Notes under the pieces: generated by a model
Seen by the model: the letters and a program-made list of their open reading frames with translations, nothing else
What the model was told of the DNA's origin: nothing
Databases searched by the model: none
NCBI GenBank assembly: GCA_027618835.1
Contig: JAQCHZ010000015.1
Location: 1-63,641 of the forward strand
Length of the DNA stretch: 63,641 bases
Direction of reading: 5' to 3'
Origin: Chloroflexota bacterium
Lineage (GTDB): Bacteria > Chloroflexota > Dehalococcoidia > Lucifugimonadales > Lucifugimonadaceae
Part shown: piece after piece, positions 38,362 through 47,084 of the stretch
Layout: every line of letters begins with the position of its first letter
Numbering within the stretch: the stretch's first letter is position 1
Translations under genes and position numbers: made by a program

Positions 38362-39435
38362 ATGCCCACAAACACCGATAGTAAGCGAATCATCTTCATT
38401 GGAGCCGGTGCGGTTGGCTCGTACTTGGGCGGCTGGCTTTCTCACACAGGTCACGATGTTACACTCGTCGATATGTGGGATAAGCAAGTTGAGACGATTC
38501 GTGAACATGGTCTTCAAGTCGACGGTCCGCACGATTTTTTCGTCGCCAGCCCGACCATGTACCACCTTCATGAGAACGAGTTATTAGCTCGCGAAGAAAA
38601 GTTCGACATAGGGTTCGTCGCCGTAAAGGCATACGACACCTTGTGGGCAGCCACATTTATCGACAAGTTCGTGAAGCCAGACGGCTACATCGTTTCATCT
38701 CAGAACACGTGGACTGACCCAGCGATTGCAGCAGCTGTTGGCGCTGATCGTGCGGTCGGGCTTGTGATGTCGTCCATATCTGTCGCTATGTGGGAAGCCG
38801 GGAAGGTTGAACGACCTGGAGATACTCGTCGACGCGATCACGGTCACATCGTATTTCGGGCTGGTAATCACGACGGAAGCGACTCGCCGAGACTCCATGA
38901 ACTAGTCGATATTCTTGATCCGATCGACGGTGGCAAGATCACTACGAATTTATGGGGCGAACGCTGGGCAAAATTAGGTCAGAACTCGATGGGTAACCCG
39001 GTTTCTGCTTCGAGCGATATGGGGATGGCTGATCTCAATAAACACGCCCGAGGTCGAGAGCTACAGATTCGACTGGCGCAAGAAGTTGCTGCGGTTGGTA
39101 TAGCGCTTGGTCACGACGTCGAGAACTTTGGCGGTAAGAAAGCTACCGAGTGGGCAGAAGCCTTCCGTGGCGATGTCTACGAAGCTCTTGATGGTGAACT
39201 TGCCGAGAAGTCGTCGGGAGCCAACTGGCGACCTTCGATGGCGCAGGATGTGGTCAAAGGTCGGCCAACCGAGATTTACCAAATGAACGGATTCGTTTGT
39301 GAACAGGGCGCTACCGTCGGCATTGCCACACCAGTTAACGCTGCGATGACCGACGTTATTCGAGCAATCGACGCCAATGAATTGGAAGCCGGATTCGATA
39401 ACGTTGAACGGGTGCTTAAGGCCGCCGGTTACTAA
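38362..39435 (+). CDS. Ketopantoate reductase family protein
   Basis: 357 residues. NADP motif FIGAGAVGSYLGGWLSHTGHDVTLVDMWDK, VAVKAYDT, SQNTW, and the C-terminal domain with WAKLGQNSMGNPVSA and PTEIYQMNGFV. It is longer than typical PanE (about 300), with an RRRDHGHIVF insertion-like stretch. Same strand and 48 bases after two enolase-family genes, which suggests it reduces or oxidises their 2-keto product rather than ketopantoate. The member at 21874-22833 is only distantly similar. Confidence 0.82.
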   Translation: MPTNTDSKRIIFIGAGAVGSYLGGWLSHTGHDVTLVDMWDKQVETIREHGLQVDGPHDFFVASPTMYHLHENELLAREEKFDIGFVAVKAYDTLWAATFIDKFVKPDGYIVSSQNTWTDPAIAAAVGADRAVGLVMSSISVAMWEAGKVERPGDTRRRDHGHIVFRAGNHDGSDSPRLHELVDILDPIDGGKITTNLWGERWAKLGQNSMGNPVSASSDMGMADLNKHARGRELQIRLAQEVAAVGIALGHDVENFGGKKATEWAEAFRGDVYEALDGELAEKSSGANWRPSMAQDVVKGRPTEIYQMNGFVCEQGATVGIATPVNAAMTDVIRAIDANELEAGFDNVERVLKAAGY

Positions 39436-39560
39436 TTGCGGTGGATCGGTTCGACTTTCGTGATTTAGGCGACGTTCACCTGTCGGGATTCCGTTAGAGT
39501 CGATGCATTACTTTTAGCACTGCGTACGCGAATCAATAGACCCTTAGAAAACGTAAATAA

Positions 39561-42371
39561 TTGCCCGGAATTCACGAAGATATTCTTATAGCCCTCGATC
39601 TGGAAACGACCGGAATCAACTCCAGCACTGATCACATCATTGAAGTTGGAGCGGTGAAGTTCAAAGGCGATGAGCAGGTCGACACGCTCAGTCTTTTGGT
39701 CAACCCCCAGCGAAAGCTTTCGAACTTCATCATTGGATTGACCGGGATTACTCAGAGTGAAGTCGACTCAGCGCCCGATTGGGATGACGTGAAAGCGGAA
39801 GTAGCAGACTTCATCTCGGGTGTGCCGATCATTGGTCACAACGTCGATTTCGATGCATCTTTTTTGCGTTCTCACGGCGTGAAACCAGATGGTCTATACG
39901 ACACGATGTCGATGTCTGAAATCGCCCTGCCTGCCGGACCCGAATATAGCTTGGGACGGTTATCTCAGCGGTTTGGATTTATTCACGATAATCCCCACCG
40001 CGCGTTGTCAGACGCATTAGTAACTCGCGATCTTTTTCTGCACTTGCTCGGAATTATCGAAGGATTCGATCGTGCAGTACTCGAACAGATCAAATTGCTT
40101 GGCGAAAAGGCAAATACTCCATTAGGGGCGCTGGCGGCGCGTATTATCGCTGGCGATGACTCGCCATTTCTACCGACCAGCGACAGCTTGACTGGGATCG
40201 ATCCAAAAGAGCTCGGATTACGTCTTCGGTCTGCTTACAAAATCCCGTCGGTTGAACCACATAAATACGACCAAGATGAAAAGGACGCCCAAAAGGTTTC
40301 CGAAGCAGTCGATGACATTTTTGGAGTTGGGGGTTCGTTAGAAAAATCTCTGCCGGGATTCGAGTCAAGACCTGAGCAAGGCGAAATGGCAAAGGCGGTT
40401 TCGGAGGCAATTGAATCTGGCGAACATCTGATCGTCGAAGCTGGCACAGGTGTCGGCAAGTCCTTGGCGTATCTAATCCCTTCGGTACTTACAGCGATCA
40501 GATCTGGTAAGAAAGTCGTTATCTCTACGAACACGATCAACTTGCAAGAACAACTGATCGGTAAAGATGTTGCTATCACCTCGGCGGCACTCACTGAGTA
40601 CGGCGAAGCTGCCGACAAAATGCGAGCCACGCCGTTGAAGGGACGAGCCAACTACGTTTGCTTTAAGCGTTGGCAAAACGCCGTTCTCACTACCGACCCT
40701 AATGACCTCGAATCGAAGCTATTGTCAAAATTACTTGTGTGGATGCGAGAGACCAAGACAGGTGATCGCAGCGAGCTAGCATTAGGGCGACTCACCCCGC
40801 TCTTCGGTCGTTTTTCAGCGCAAGGGGCTGTCATGTGCCCATCGAACGAAGGCCCGTGTTTCTTGCGTAAAGCCAGAAATCAGGCGAACGCTTCGAACGT
40901 TGTGATTATCAATCACGCACTCCTTATGTCGGATATTGCGATGGGTGGCGGGCTACTCCCTGATCATGACGTTTTAGTTGTTGATGAGGCACATCACCTC
41001 GAATCGGCAGCTACGAATCATCTCGGGTTTTCAGTCAACCAATTTCAGCTTGAAAACGAGCTTCGCCAACTGACTGGTAATCGCGGTATTTTGGCAAAAC
41101 TGGCATCGTCGATTACTAAAGGCGTGGTGAACGCACTCGATGCTTCGACGAACATCGCTGCCCAAGCGACTGAAGCCGTTGAAGCCGCTGTTCAGAACTC
41201 GTCGATAATGTTCGATATGGCGGCGAAAATTGCTGCCGATGCGGCAACTGGCTCCCAACAACAGTCTGAATTACGACTTACCGATTCCGTGCGTCGTCAA
41301 CCTTCTTGGAGCGATCTCGAAATCGCGTGGGAGAATGCGAATACTCGATTACTCGAAGTTTCAGCGTATTTAGCTGAACTATGCGAACAGGCGTCGGCGA
41401 CGAAGGACAGCTCAGCAGAAGGTCTAGTTCTTGATGCCTACGCCGTGAAAGACACGATCGAGTCGTCCGCTACATCGCTACGTGAAGCAATTCCAGAGCC
41501 GAAAGACGACAGCGTCTACTGGTTACGTGGTCAGTCAGGGAATCGCGGTACGAACATTAATGGGGCTCCTTTAGATGTTTCGAAGAAGTTGAATCAAGCG
41601 CTGTTCGCGGGTGACCGGTCGGTGATTCTCACCGGAGCGACTATTGCGTACGAGAAGTCATTCGAGCGCTACCGTAATTCGATTGGTTTGGAGACTGGCA
41701 ACGATCTGGTCTTGGGTTCACCATACGATTATAAAAAGAACACCCTGATCGCAGTTCCCGAAGATATGCCAGCCCCTGGTGACCCAGGTTTTGCCAATGC
41801 GACCGCAGATGTGTTGATAGGCATCGCACGTTCCAGCGCAGGTCGTGTCTTAGTTTTGTTCACGTCGATATCAGCTCTAGATAACGCCAGAAAAGCGATC
41901 GCTTCGGTGTTGGGCAAAGAGGGCATTCGGGTCATCGCTCAGGGAGCCGACGGCTCACCTGCTCGAATTATGCGAATGCTGGCCGAAGAGGGTCGAACCA
42001 TCGCGTTGGGAACAAGTAGCCTCTGGGAAGGTGTTGACCTTCAGGGAGCATCGTTAGATGCATTGGTGATGGCGAGATTGCCGTTCCCTGTGCCGTCGGA
42101 TCCAATCGTAGCGGCTCGTAGCGAGCTGTTTGAAGATGGGTTTAGCGAATACAGTATTCCCGAAGCGGTACAGCGTTTCCGGCAGGGTTTTGGTCGCCTT
42201 ATACGGTCTCGCACCGACCGCGGTGTTTTTGTGATCCTCGACAATAGAATCGTGACCAAGCAATACGGTGTGAAATTTCAACGAGCACTACCGAGATGTA
42301 CTGTTCGGCGAGTTAGTACAGAGCGCTTATTTCCTTTATTGGAGAGTTGGCGCGATGGGACATTTGAGTGA
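39561..42371 (+). CDS. DinG-type helicase with N-terminal DEDDh exonuclease domain
   Basis: 936 residues, TTG start without a clear ribosome site; the start is fixed by the exonuclease motif beginning at residue 12. Exonuclease part (1-165): ALDLETTG, GHNVDFD, HRALSDA. Helicase part: EAGTGVGKSLAYLIPS (Walker A), VVDEAHHLE, GTSSLWEGVDL and QRFRQGFGRLIR. Only three Cys (YVCFKRW, MCPSNEGPC) lie where iron-sulfur DinG proteins have four, so a [4Fe-4S] cluster is doubtful. The combination resembles DinG of Gram-positive bacteria. It overlaps the downstream glycosylase gene by four bases. Confidence 0.9.
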   Translation: MPGIHEDILIALDLETTGINSSTDHIIEVGAVKFKGDEQVDTLSLLVNPQRKLSNFIIGLTGITQSEVDSAPDWDDVKAEVADFISGVPIIGHNVDFDASFLRSHGVKPDGLYDTMSMSEIALPAGPEYSLGRLSQRFGFIHDNPHRALSDALVTRDLFLHLLGIIEGFDRAVLEQIKLLGEKANTPLGALAARIIAGDDSPFLPTSDSLTGIDPKELGLRLRSAYKIPSVEPHKYDQDEKDAQKVSEAVDDIFGVGGSLEKSLPGFESRPEQGEMAKAVSEAIESGEHLIVEAGTGVGKSLAYLIPSVLTAIRSGKKVVISTNTINLQEQLIGKDVAITSAALTEYGEAADKMRATPLKGRANYVCFKRWQNAVLTTDPNDLESKLLSKLLVWMRETKTGDRSELALGRLTPLFGRFSAQGAVMCPSNEGPCFLRKARNQANASNVVIINHALLMSDIAMGGGLLPDHDVLVVDEAHHLESAATNHLGFSVNQFQLENELRQLTGNRGILAKLASSITKGVVNALDASTNIAAQATEAVEAAVQNSSIMFDMAAKIAADAATGSQQQSELRLTDSVRRQPSWSDLEIAWENANTRLLEVSAYLAELCEQASATKDSSAEGLVLDAYAVKDTIESSATSLREAIPEPKDDSVYWLRGQSGNRGTNINGAPLDVSKKLNQALFAGDRSVILTGATIAYEKSFERYRNSIGLETGNDLVLGSPYDYKKNTLIAVPEDMPAPGDPGFANATADVLIGIARSSAGRVLVLFTSISALDNARKAIASVLGKEGIRVIAQGADGSPARIMRMLAEEGRTIALGTSSLWEGVDLQGASLDALVMARLPFPVPSDPIVAARSELFEDGFSEYSIPEAVQRFRQGFGRLIRSRTDRGVFVILDNRIVTKQYGVKFQRALPRCTVRRVSTERLFPLLESWRDGTFE

Positions 42372-43303
42372 CAACAATTGATAACGCTTCGACTACCACT
42401 AACTCTGTGATGTTGCCCGTGGGTTACGTCGATGTTTCTGCGACTCTCGATGGTGGACAAGCCTTTCGATGGTGGCCGGAAGAATCAGGCGGATACCGCG
42501 GTGTTGTTGGACGTCGTACGGTGAATGTCAGCGAGACCGAAGGTGGAGTGGTCGTCACCCCACGTGACGGCAAGGGAATCGAAGGACTCGAGCACACCAT
42601 GCTCGAATATCTTGGTCACGATCAGGACATCGAGGGCTTTCGCACGCGATTTGCTGACGACCCCTGCTTGGGACCAGCATTGCGTGGATACTCAGGACTT
42701 CGAGTTCTACGGCAGGAACCGTGGGAGTGCTTGTTTGGTTTCATCACTTCAAGCACATCGAACATTCCGAGAATCAAACTCAATGTTGGCTCGGCAGCCG
42801 AACGACTTGGTTACTCTGTAGGACCCGAACCCAAAGACGTTACCTTCCCAGAACCGGAAGTGATATCCGAAGCCGGCGAACAATTTCTTCGTGATTTAGG
42901 ATTTGGATTTCGAGCCAAATATCTTGTACCGGCTGCAGAAGCTGTCGCATCGGGTCAGTTGCGGCTTACCGATCTTAGAGAAGCATCATATTCGGATGCC
43001 CGTGAGGCACTTATTGGCCTTCACGGAGTCGGTGAGAAAGTAGCCGACTGTGTACTTGCTTTCTCGCTAGACAAGCCAGAATCGTTCATTGTCGATCGAC
43101 ATATTCTGCGGGCATTGCACAAGTGGTACGACCTTCCAGAAAAGGCATCCCTGAGTTACGCAGCCGACTGGGCTCGTGATTTCTTCGGAGAGCACTCTGC
43201 GCTTGCTAATCAGTACATGTTCCATCGAGAGCGTCTCGCACGTCGTGCATCTGAGTGGGGCGGTACTCACGTAGAGCGTGCATTGCCCGAGGACGAGGTT
43301 TAG
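42368..43303 (+). CDS. OGG1-type 8-oxoguanine DNA glycosylase
   Basis: 311 residues, GTG start overlapping the dinG-like stop. N-terminal OGG_N-like domain (ATLDGGQAFRWWPEE), then the helix-hairpin-helix LIGLHGVGEKVADCVLAFSLDKPESFIVDRH, which holds the catalytic Lys (GEK) and Asp (VDRH) equivalent to those of eukaryotic OGG1. Removes 8-oxoguanine with AP-lyase activity. Coupling with the helicase/exonuclease makes a small DNA repair operon. It abuts the convergent CCA-adding enzyme gene exactly. Confidence 0.9.
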   Translation: MTTIDNASTTTNSVMLPVGYVDVSATLDGGQAFRWWPEESGGYRGVVGRRTVNVSETEGGVVVTPRDGKGIEGLEHTMLEYLGHDQDIEGFRTRFADDPCLGPALRGYSGLRVLRQEPWECLFGFITSSTSNIPRIKLNVGSAAERLGYSVGPEPKDVTFPEPEVISEAGEQFLRDLGFGFRAKYLVPAAEAVASGQLRLTDLREASYSDAREALIGLHGVGEKVADCVLAFSLDKPESFIVDRHILRALHKWYDLPEKASLSYAADWARDFFGEHSALANQYMFHRERLARRASEWGGTHVERALPEDEV

Positions 43304-44578
43304 CTACTTCGTAAGGAAGCCAGGGAGTCGACTTTTTGCGAGGTCGAGCTCTTCTTGTTTGGTGCTAACTTTGCCGTCGAGCTTCGCCCTGCGCACGATG
43401 TCAATCAACTGACCGATTATTGGTCCCTGCGGAATACCGACCGCCAAAAGGTCGTCGCCGTTTATTTCTGGCTTGATGAATTGAATCTTCTCAAGATATT
43501 CGACGAGTTTTTCTCGTCGGGGCAGGGGCGGTCCAGCGAGTATGTAGGCTTTGATCGAAGGTAATGGAATCGTTCGCAGTATTTCTGCCACCTCGCTCGG
43601 TGCTAGGTTCGCTTGATCCAAAACTGCGACATGCTTGGCGAGCTGGGCATTTCCCGTAATAGATTCGCCCCACGCTGCGGGTGCGTCGAATCGTTGAACA
43701 ACCTGCTTCGCTTCATCTTCATTCAAGCCAAACATAGTGATAGCCAATAGATCGGGAAGTTCAGTTGAAATCGCTTCCTGTTCCGACTGATCGGACAACA
43801 CTTTGAGAGCCTTGGTTCCGATTCGTAGACCCGGACTAATTGCGGCGAGTAACCCGATTTCTTCTGACATTCGAAACATTTCGACTCGATTCGATTCCAT
43901 TAGCACCAGTTCAAATTCGTTTCGAACCCGAGTTCCGCTTAGTCGATCAACGTTTGCGAGAGATTTGGAAATAAGTTCGATTGTGCGGGAATCGATACCG
44001 AACCCAAGGCGAACCGCGTATCGCACTGCTCGGAAAATTCGAGTGGGATCGTCGACGAAACTGCCGTCGTGCAGCACTTTGATCCGTTTGCGCATGACAT
44101 CGCCAAAGCCGTTCTTTGGATCGACCAGAGTTCCCCAGTCAGACCCCATCAGCGATATCGCCATGGCGTTTACCGTGAAGTCTCTTCGCTTCAGATCATG
44201 ATTGATCGATGAAACTTCAACTTCAGGAAGCGCAGCAGAGTCTGCGTAGGTTTCAGATCGGGCTGTTACGACGTCGATCGATGAAACATCGGAAAATATT
44301 CCCGTAGCACCGATCTTGAACGTCAGAAACTGCGATTCGTCGGGTGAAGGCGCTCCGATCCGAGAAGCAAGTTCGGCAGAGAACGCTTTGGCGTCACCGG
44401 TAACAGACAGATCAATATCGCCAGGAGTCCGGTCGAGGATCAAGTCGCGAACGATTCCACCAACGACGTATACGCCATCGACACTGTCGAGTTCGCTCGA
44501 TATATCGCGGCAGAGTCCGAACACGCGCTGGTATTCGTCAGAAGATTTTGATGTGAGAAGCTGGGAAAGGTTGGGCAT
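43304..44578 (-). CDS. CCA tRNA nucleotidyltransferase / poly(A) polymerase family
   Basis: 424 residues, class II nucleotidyltransferase. Head motif YVVGGIVRDLILDRTPGDIDLSV with the metal Asp pair, RRDFTVNAMAI, and DPTRIFRAVRYAVRLGFGID. Adds or repairs the tRNA 3' CCA end. Both tRNA genes in this window already encode CCA, so repair may dominate. Single gene on the minus strand. Confidence 0.92.
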   Translation of the reverse strand: MPNLSQLLTSKSSDEYQRVFGLCRDISSELDSVDGVYVVGGIVRDLILDRTPGDIDLSVTGDAKAFSAELASRIGAPSPDESQFLTFKIGATGIFSDVSSIDVVTARSETYADSAALPEVEVSSINHDLKRRDFTVNAMAISLMGSDWGTLVDPKNGFGDVMRKRIKVLHDGSFVDDPTRIFRAVRYAVRLGFGIDSRTIELISKSLANVDRLSGTRVRNEFELVLMESNRVEMFRMSEEIGLLAAISPGLRIGTKALKVLSDQSEQEAISTELPDLLAITMFGLNEDEAKQVVQRFDAPAAWGESITGNAQLAKHVAVLDQANLAPSEVAEILRTIPLPSIKAYILAGPPLPRREKLVEYLEKIQFIKPEINGDDLLAVGIPQGPIIGQLIDIVRRAKLDGKVSTKQEELDLAKSRLPGFLTK

Positions 44579-44708
44579 TTACGCTGATTACAGTGGTTGT
44601 AATCAAATACTAAGCGTTAAACCTAAATCTTTGCCTGAATGATTTGATGTAGCGTTGCTAGACTTTGTCGGAATACGCGAGGGACTAGCGAAAGAATAGT
44701 TGTTAGCA

Positions 44709-45344
44709 ATGTCAGAAAATACTCCGGTCAAGATCGATGTCTTCATCGACTACACCTGACCATGGGTTCGACAGGCCGGCATTTGGCTGGCCACGGTGAA
44801 AGAAGAGCTCGGGGATCACCTCGAGATCAATTGGCGTAGTTTTGCTTTGGAACAGGTGAATTCCAAAGAAGGCGAAGACTGGAAAGCCTGGGAGCAGGGC
44901 GACGAATACGTGAGTCGAGGTCTCTGGTCACTCCGAGGTGGTATCGCAGCACGCGCCCAGGGAACAACAGCTCATAACGACTATATGCAGAAGATTCTTC
45001 ACGCCAAGCACGTCGAACGCGAAGATGTACGTACTCGTGAATCGGTTGTAGCTATAGGTGCTGCTTCCGACTTAGATATTGATCAATTTACGACCGTTCT
45101 CGATGATCCTGAGTCTCTCGTTCAAATTGGGATCGATCATGAAGAGGCTCTCACTCATGGCGTGTTCGGCACTCCGACGTTCGTGTTCGAAGATGGAACA
45201 GCCGCTTTCTTGAAGATGTTCACTCCACCTGAAGAAGAATCTATGAGTGCATTCAAAGACTTCATGGGTATTGCCAGTAGCCGCAAATACTTTGGCGAAC
45301 TGAAACGGCCTCAGCCACCTTGGCCTCGTGGCGTCAGAGATTAA
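44709..45344 (+). CDS. Predicted selenoprotein, DsbA/FrnE-like thiol oxidoreductase (in-frame TGA = Sec17)
   Basis: Read through TGA at 44757-44759 this is a 211-residue protein beginning MSENTPVKIDVFIDYT-U-PWVRQAG. The first ten or so residues form the beta strand that precedes the active site in DsbA-like folds, and the TGA stands exactly at the first Cys of the family's CPWC/CPxx motif; the second Cys position is Val (U-P-W-V). The cis-Pro loop VFGTPTFVFEDG is intact near residue 155. No signal peptide, so cytoplasmic like FrnE. Without read-through the first usable start is GTG 44796, which would lose the active-site strand. A hairpin follows the TGA, and selC is at 63316. rnc follows 12 bases later. 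The alternative is a nonsense mutation. Confidence 0.85.
44757..44792 (+). promoter_or_regulatory. Candidate bacterial SECIS element
   Basis: After the TGA (44757-44759) a 7-bp stem forms: GGCCGGC at 44774-44780 with GCTGGCC at 44786-44792, one G-T pair, 5-base loop ATTTG. The loop begins 21 bases after the TGA, within the range usual for bacterial SECIS hairpins read by SelB. A G in the first two loop bases is usual; here it appears only if the top two pairs open (loop GCATTTGGC). Confidence 0.7.
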
Positions 45345-45356
45345 GACTCCAACCAA

Positions 45357-46079
45357 TTGCCGACCTCACCACTTGAAATAGACGATCTTGAAGAGATCGA
45401 AAGTGCACTGGACGTCACGTTCATCGACCGTGATCTTCTCGTGCTGGCTCTGACTCATCAGTCATATATAAACGAACATCCTGACGAGCTTCCAGTTTCC
45501 AATGAGAGGCTGGAGTTTCTAGGCGATTCGATCGTGGGAATGGTTGTTGCAGATCGCTTATACATAGGCGCTCCCGACCTGCAGGAAGGCGATCTCACGG
45601 TTCGGCGCTCGCAGGTCGTTCGCAGGGAAACATTGGCGTCCGCTTCCCGATCGATAGGCTTAGGTGAGTGGTTAGTGATGGGCAAAGGCGAATCGGCAGC
45701 TGGAGGGAACGATCGGACATCTAACTTGGCCGATTCGTTTGAAGCTGTGGTTGGAGCGGTTTTCATCGACCGGGGATACGAACAAGCTTATTCGTTTGTT
45801 ACCCGGTGGTTGGGTCCATATGTCGACGAGGCGCTTCGTACCGAAACGCGAAAAGACCCGAAATCGCTGTTGCAAGAACATTTACAAGGGAACGGCAGCA
45901 AACCTCCTCGGTATCGTCTAGTCTCGGAATCTGGCTTGCTAAGCGATGTCGTATTTACGATGGAAGTCGTAATTGATGGCGAAGTAATTGCTTCAGGTAC
46001 GGGATCTAGGAAAATTGATGCAGAACGAAAAGCCGCTGCCAAAGCACTAAAAATACTCGAATCGAACTCAGACGAATAA
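45357..46079 (+). CDS. rnc: Ribonuclease III
   Basis: 240 residues, TTG start. Catalytic signature NERLEFLGDSIVG and the second acidic pair in NLADSFEAVVGAVFIDRG; a C-terminal double-stranded RNA-binding domain begins with DPKSLLQEHLQG and ends with KIDAERKAAAKALKIL. Processes rRNA precursors and other duplex RNA. It lies between the selenoprotein gene (12-base gap) and ftsY, an rnc-ftsY neighbourhood common in bacteria. Confidence 0.96.
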   Translation: MPTSPLEIDDLEEIESALDVTFIDRDLLVLALTHQSYINEHPDELPVSNERLEFLGDSIVGMVVADRLYIGAPDLQEGDLTVRRSQVVRRETLASASRSIGLGEWLVMGKGESAAGGNDRTSNLADSFEAVVGAVFIDRGYEQAYSFVTRWLGPYVDEALRTETRKDPKSLLQEHLQGNGSKPPRYRLVSESGLLSDVVFTMEVVIDGEVIASGTGSRKIDAERKAAAKALKILESNSDE

Positions 46080-46125
46080 CTTTCGGTTCATAGAACGTTT
46101 AGATCATTGAAAAGAGGAACCGACA

Positions 46126-47058
46126 CTGTTCGGCGTATTTAAAAAGAACGAAAAGACTGCTGAGACTTCGGTCAAGACAGGATCAGCCTGGCGAGGTCGA
46201 CTTGCTGGAATTTTTAGTCGTTCGAATATTGATGACGACTTTTGGGACGACCTCGAAGAAGCGCTCATTATTTCTGACGTTGGCGTGAACACGACGATGA
46301 GTCTTATCGACGATCTTCGGAACGTCGTCAAGGAAGAATCGATCAAGGAACCAGATCAGGTTCGAGTACGAATGCGTGATCTAATCGCGGAAATGCTCAC
46401 TGATTCCACGAACGTTGAGCCAATTCCGGGTGATGAACCGGTGGTTTTACTGGTTGTAGGCGTGAATGGTGCGGGCAAAACAACATCGATTGCAAAAATC
46501 GTTGACGTGGCCAAGGCTGAAGGCAAGAACGTAATGCTCGCTGCCGCAGACACATTTCGCGCTGGAGCAATCGAGCAGATTCAAATTTGGGGCGAGCGAC
46601 TGGACGTGCCAGTTATTGCGCAAGCTGCCGGAAGTGACCCTGGGGCTGTCGTATTCGATGCTCTAAATGCCGCAAGGGCACGCGATATTGATCTATTGAT
46701 AATCGATACGGCTGGTCGACTTCACACTACGCACAACTTGATGGAAGAACTTCGCAAGGTTCGAAGAATTGTAGAAAAAAACGGGTCCGGATTTACCGAA
46801 CGAATCATGCTGGTTATCGACGGCACGACCGGACAAAACGGGATGATTCAAGCTAAATCGTTCACTGAAGCAGTCAACTGCAACGGGGTGTTTCTTACGA
46901 AGCTGGATGGCACAGCAAAGGGTGGAGTTGCGCTCGCGATCGCTGGGGAACTGGGATTGCCGATCTGGTTCATCGGAACTGGAGAGAAATCGTCTGATAT
47001 GTCTGCGTTCGATTCAGACGCCTTCGCATCAGCCCTGCTACCGGAACCGACTAGCTAG
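46126..47058 (+). CDS. ftsY: Signal recognition particle receptor FtsY, apparent CUG start
   Basis: 310 residues if started at CTG 46126 (LFGVFKKNEKT). The frame opens after TGA at 46108-46110 and has no ATG, GTG or TTG before GTG 46285, which would remove most of the N domain (FWDDLEEALIISDVGVNTT). AGAGGA at 46113-46118 sits at ideal distance from the CTG. G domain: GVNGAGKTTSIAKI, DTAGRLHT, TKLDGTAKGG, IGTGEKSSDM. Short acidic region, as in receptors bound directly by lipid. Receives SRP-ribosome complexes at the membrane. Confidence 0.92.
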   Translation: MFGVFKKNEKTAETSVKTGSAWRGRLAGIFSRSNIDDDFWDDLEEALIISDVGVNTTMSLIDDLRNVVKEESIKEPDQVRVRMRDLIAEMLTDSTNVEPIPGDEPVVLLVVGVNGAGKTTSIAKIVDVAKAEGKNVMLAAADTFRAGAIEQIQIWGERLDVPVIAQAAGSDPGAVVFDALNAARARDIDLLIIDTAGRLHTTHNLMEELRKVRRIVEKNGSGFTERIMLVIDGTTGQNGMIQAKSFTEAVNCNGVFLTKLDGTAKGGVALAIAGELGLPIWFIGTGEKSSDMSAFDSDAFASALLPEPTS

Positions 47059-47084
47059 CTTTGAAGTACCACTTCACCAACTAA

